From DATLED01 sp963750255 (GTDB lineage: Bacteria; Actinomycetota; Acidimicrobiia; Acidimicrobiales; CADCTF01): DNA of 64,000 bases. A program made the translations under genes and the position numbers. This document shows, one piece after another, positions 61,326-64,000 of the stretch; the first letter of the stretch is position 1, and every line of letters starts with the position of its first letter. Below the pieces are notes generated by a model. It did not search any database and was not told the DNA's origin. It saw only the letters and a program-made list of their open reading frames with translations. The DNA lies in the NCBI GenBank assembly GCA_963750255.1, contig CAVVPZ010000005.1, positions 1 to 64,000 of the forward strand, in the 5' to 3' direction.

Positions 61326-62391
61326 TCAGTTCCGAACGGACGAAAGGAACTTCAGGAGCAGACCGCGGTTGATGGGCTCGTCGCCGTCGGCCACGTCGGG
61401 GAGCTCACCCCCCGAGGCGAGGTGCTCGGTGACCTTGGCCGCGACGGAGTCTTCGTCATCGCCGCTCAGGGCGGCCAGCTGGGCCACGAGGGCCTTGGCG
61501 CCCTGGGTGGCGTCGATCTGCTCGGACTTCGTCGCGGTACGTGGTGCGGGCGCAGGCTCGTCATCGAGGTCGCCATGGGTGGTGGCTCGGACCTTGCGGG
61601 GCTGGCTGGCCAGGGCGGCGAGAGCGTCGAGCTCGTCATCGTCGGCCGGGCGTCGGGGGGCTTGGTCGGTGGTCGAAGCCCGCACGGGACGGGGGGCCGG
61701 AGCCTCGGCTCGGGCCGGCCGTTCGTCGGGGTCGACTCGGGCGGACGGCTCGTCGTCGCTGGTGCGGGCCCGGACGTTACGCTCCTCGGCCGGCGCAGCC
61801 GGCGCCGAGCTCGGCCGCAGGGGCAGCCTTGGGCCGGCGCACGGGCTTGGCGTGGACGTCGATGCTGGCCAGACGGGCGTCGACCAGTTCCTTGACCCGC
61901 TTGCAGGTGTCGAACTCGGAGGCGCCGAGGGTGGCCATGATGTCGTGCACGCTTCGGCCGCCAGCGACGGTGCGCAGGAGCTGCCACTGCTTGGCCGTCA
62001 CCGTGACCTCGTCGTCCTGCAAGTCGGCGGCCATGTCAACGACAGCGTCGAGGTGGGGCACGACCCTGGCGATGTCGTTCCACTCGCCCAAGCGGACCTG
62101 AGCGTCGGCCAGCGCGAGGTCGACGCCCTGGGGCTCGGAACGGGCGGGAGCCTTGGCCTCGGCGTCGAAGTTGAACGTCCCGACCGAGAGCCGCAGCAAT
62201 TCGAAGAGGGCATCGACGAAGTCGGTCTCCCGGCCGCCGACGACCGAGTGGACGATTTGACCCTTCTCCAGCCAGACCCGACCGTCGACCCGTCCTCCGA
62301 CGACGCGCAACTCGCCGTCCTTCTTGGTGGACGAGAGGAGCACGAGCACATCGGGGAGTGCGAACGTCTCGAGTGAGCCCTGCAGTGACAC
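61326..62391 (-). CDS. DUF4388 (PATAN-like) regulatory protein, one frameshift
   Basis: Probable regulator of the pilus. The N-terminal domain (MSLQGSLETFALPDVLVLLS, then LRVVGGRVDGRVWLEKGQIV and VDALFELLRLSVGTFNFD) has the DUF4388 pattern often found in bacterial signalling proteins, and the second helical part (WQLLRTVAGGRSVHDIMATL) is like the DNA-binding-like tail seen in such proteins. After a break near 61800 a long charged, Pro/Ala/Arg-rich linker ends in a short helical region (EPINRGLLLKFLSSVRN). GTG 62391 has a GGAGGT site. It is next to pilB, so motor control is suspected. Confidence 0.78.
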
Positions 62392-62460
62392 GGTGACCTC
62401 CGCTGGCGGGTGGGGACAACAGCTTCATCGGCAGTTCGGATCGCCTACTTCACCTCAAGT

Positions 62461-63315
62461 TCAGCCTTCACCGGCCAATGAGGCAAGCGCCCCAGCCGAC
62501 ATGGCCTCGAGGGGAGGCTCTTCGCCTGTCCAGAGCCGGAAGGCGTGGGCCGCCTGGTGGATGAGCATGCCCAGCCCGGTGACGGCCACTGCGCCCCGTG
62601 CTCGGGCCTCGACGAGGAGGGGTGTTCGCAGCGGGTGATAGACGAGGTCGACCACCACTTGCCCCTTGCCCAACCGCGCTGGGTCGAGGGGGAGTTCGCC
62701 CTCGCCCACGCCGGCCATGCCGAGCGGAGTGGCGTTGACCACCAGGTCGGCGGCGTCGACGGTGGCCTCGGAGCCGACGACCCCGCGGGATCCGGCGAGG
62801 GCGGCGGTGCGCTGGGCGGACTCTGGTGTGCGGTTGACCACCGTGATCGACGCCGCGCCGGCCCGGGCCAGGGCGAGCACCACGGCGCGGGCGGCTCCGC
62901 CGGCTCCGAACACCACGGCGCGTCGCCCGTCGGCCTCGAAGCCCTCGTCGTGGCGGAGGGCGTCGACGAAGCCGTCACCGTCGGTCGACTCGCCGTGCAA
63001 CTCGCCGCCCACTCGGTGGATGGTGTTGACGGCCCCGAGAAGGGCGGCGGTGGGAGACACTCGGTCGAGGGCGGCGATCACTCCTGCCTTGTGCGGCATG
63101 GTCACGTTGAGGCCCTCGATGCCCATCGTCCGCATAGCGGCTACGGCGTCTGCCGCACCCCCGGCCGGCACCGGGAAGGCGACGTAGGTCCAATCGAGGT
63201 CGAGAGCGGCGAACCCGGCGTTGTGGATGACTGGGCTGAGGCTGTGGGCCACCGGATCGCCGATGACACCAGCCAGCCGCGTCGCCGCCGTGACTCGGCG
63301 ACCGGCGGCGCTCAG
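62461..63315 (-). CDS. aroE: Shikimate dehydrogenase, probable CTG start
   Basis: Fourth shikimate step, NADPH-dependent. The substrate domain has LAGVIGDPVAHSLSPVIHNA, LNVTMPHKAGVIAALD and HGESTDGDGFVDAL; the NADP fold has VFGAGGAARAVVLAL and VVNRTPES; the end has LGMLIHQAAHAFRLWTG. A start at GTG 63252 would remove LAGVIGDP, which belongs to the fold. Upstream in frame no ATG, GTG or TTG exists, but CTG 63315 overlaps the mltG stop as CTGA, the same coupling used all over this window, and gives 284 residues. An indel is the alternative explanation. Confidence 0.93.
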   Translation of the reverse strand: MSAAGRRVTAATRLAGVIGDPVAHSLSPVIHNAGFAALDLDWTYVAFPVPAGGAADAVAAMRTMGIEGLNVTMPHKAGVIAALDRVSPTAALLGAVNTIHRVGGELHGESTDGDGFVDALRHDEGFEADGRRAVVFGAGGAARAVVLALARAGAASITVVNRTPESAQRTAALAGSRGVVGSEATVDAADLVVNATPLGMAGVGEGELPLDPARLGKGQVVVDLVYHPLRTPLLVEARARGAVAVTGLGMLIHQAAHAFRLWTGEEPPLEAMSAGALASLAGEG

Positions 63316-64000
63316 CGGACGCCGGCCTTCTCGGCCTTGCGGATGTTGGCCGTGTGCTCGGCTCCGGTGGTGGCGAAGGAGTGCCGGCCCGAGGGTTCGG
63401 TCACCACGTAGTAGAGGAGGTCGCCGCTGGTGGGGTTGAGGGCCGCTTCGAGCGACTTCTCGCCCGGCGCCGCGATCGGCGTCGGCGGCAATCCCTTGAC
63501 CTGGTAGGTGTTGTACGGCGACTTGATCTCGAGGTCTTTGAAGAGCACGCGCACGTTGCGGTCGCCGGTCTTGCCCAGCGCGTAGATCACGGTGGCATCG
63601 ACCTGCAGCGGCATCCCCCGACGGAGGCGGTTGTAGATCACCTGGGCGACCTTGGGCCGCTCGTCATCGAAACGGGTCTCGCGCTCGATGAGCGAGGCCA
63701 CGACGATGGCCTCGTAGGGCGAGACGCCCACCTTGGCCTGGGCCTGGGGGATTCCGACCTGCTCGGCGGTGGCGTCGAAGGACTCGACCATGCGGCGGAG
63801 GATGGCGGCCTCGTCGTCTTTGGGCTCGACGTTGTAGGTCTCCGGCAAGAGGAGTCCCTCGAGCTTGTCGACGGAGGCCGGTTGGAACTGCGATCGCACC
63901 TCGCCCGACGAGGCTGCGGCCAGGAAGGACTCGGCCGATCGGCCCTCGAGGGTGCCGACGCGATCGGCGATCTGGCCCATCACCAATCCCTCGGGCACCG
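63312..64000 (-). CDS. mltG: Endolytic transglycosylase MltG, N-terminus outside window
   Basis: Membrane-anchored enzyme that cuts nascent peptidoglycan strands and sets glycan length. The visible C-terminal 228 residues show the YceG domain: SVDKLEGLLLPETYNV, the catalytic Glu in ASLIERETRFDDERPKVA, VIYNRLRRGMPLQVDATV and LPPTPIAAPGEKSLEAALN, ending HSFATTGAEHTANIRKAEKA. The 5' part, with the membrane helix and LysM-like region, is beyond the edge at 64000. The stop overlaps the aroE start. Confidence 0.95.
   Translation of the reverse strand, partial: VPEGLVMGQIADRVGTLEGRSAESFLAAASSGEVRSQFQPASVDKLEGLLLPETYNVEPKDDEAAILRRMVESFDATAEQVGIPQAQAKVGVSPYEAIVVASLIERETRFDDERPKVAQVIYNRLRRGMPLQVDATVIYALGKTGDRNVRVLFKDLEIKSPYNTYQVKGLPPTPIAAPGEKSLEAALNPTSGDLLYYVVTEPSGRHSFATTGAEHTANIRKAEKAGVR

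Overview
The window is a chromosomal backbone segment of a high-G+C actinobacterium. The evidence is the actinobacterial-type integration host factor, a PriA whose helicase motifs are degenerate, an argC-J-B-D-F-R-G-H cluster, and a gene order that strongly recalls mycobacteria (infC-rpmI-rplT-rRNA methylase-pheST-arg; pyrR-B-C-carAB-pyrF-mihF-gmk-rpoZ-coaBC-metK-priA-fmt-rsmB-rpe-rib; aroE/aroCKBQ-pepQ-efp-nusB). Unlike mycobacteria it has a type IV pilus locus, which together with the overall layout suggests an Acidimicrobiia-like lineage; that placement is inference. No mobile element, CRISPR array or tRNA gene was recognised.

Layout. 1-1854: a 16S rRNA gene (minus strand, 3' end cut by the window edge) with its boxA-like leader and a -35/-10 promoter. 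1851-11116: a ten-gene minus-strand arginine operon ending in a thioesterase and a DNA glycosylase, driven by an ARG-box promoter that appears leaderless. 11208-17962: a small orphan gene, then infC-rpmI-rplT-rRNA methylase-sensor kinase-pheS-pheT; infC appears to start at AUC. 18154-28081: a divergent DUF1844-like gene and a long minus-strand operon def-fmt-rsmB-rpe-(response regulator/GGDEF)-mog-ribD-ribE-ribBA-ribH-hisG-cold-shock-PKD protein. 28105-29293: two plus-strand methyltransferases. 29261-44223: the pyrimidine operon with a PyrR-type attenuator, followed by mihF-gmk-rpoZ-coaBC-metK-priA. 44282-46859: a pilin gene and pepQ-efp-nusB. 46898-63315: type IV pilus genes (pilD, minor pilins, pilA, pilC, pilT, pilB, a DUF4388 protein, an O-antigen-ligase-like protein) interleaved with shikimate-pathway genes (aroQ, aroB, aroK, aroC, aroE). 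63312-64000: partial mltG.

The most interesting system is the pilus locus. A class I (GEMM-I) cyclic-di-GMP riboswitch lies in the pilA leader, and both motor ATPases, PilB and unusually PilT, carry an N-terminal MshEN-type (c-di-GMP-binding family) domain. Together they suggest c-di-GMP control of both pilin supply and the extension/retraction motors. A response regulator with a GGDDF-variant GGDEF domain lies elsewhere in the window.

Quality caveat. Many essential genes between about 20 kb and 62 kb (ribBA, ribD, metK, coaBC, gmk, carA, carB, pyrC, aroB, aroC, pilC, pilB and others) are split across reading frames by single-base indels, several in G/C homopolymers. I read these as assembly errors, not pseudogenes, and annotate each as one gene. 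Genes in 2.5-20 kb are almost free of such breaks.
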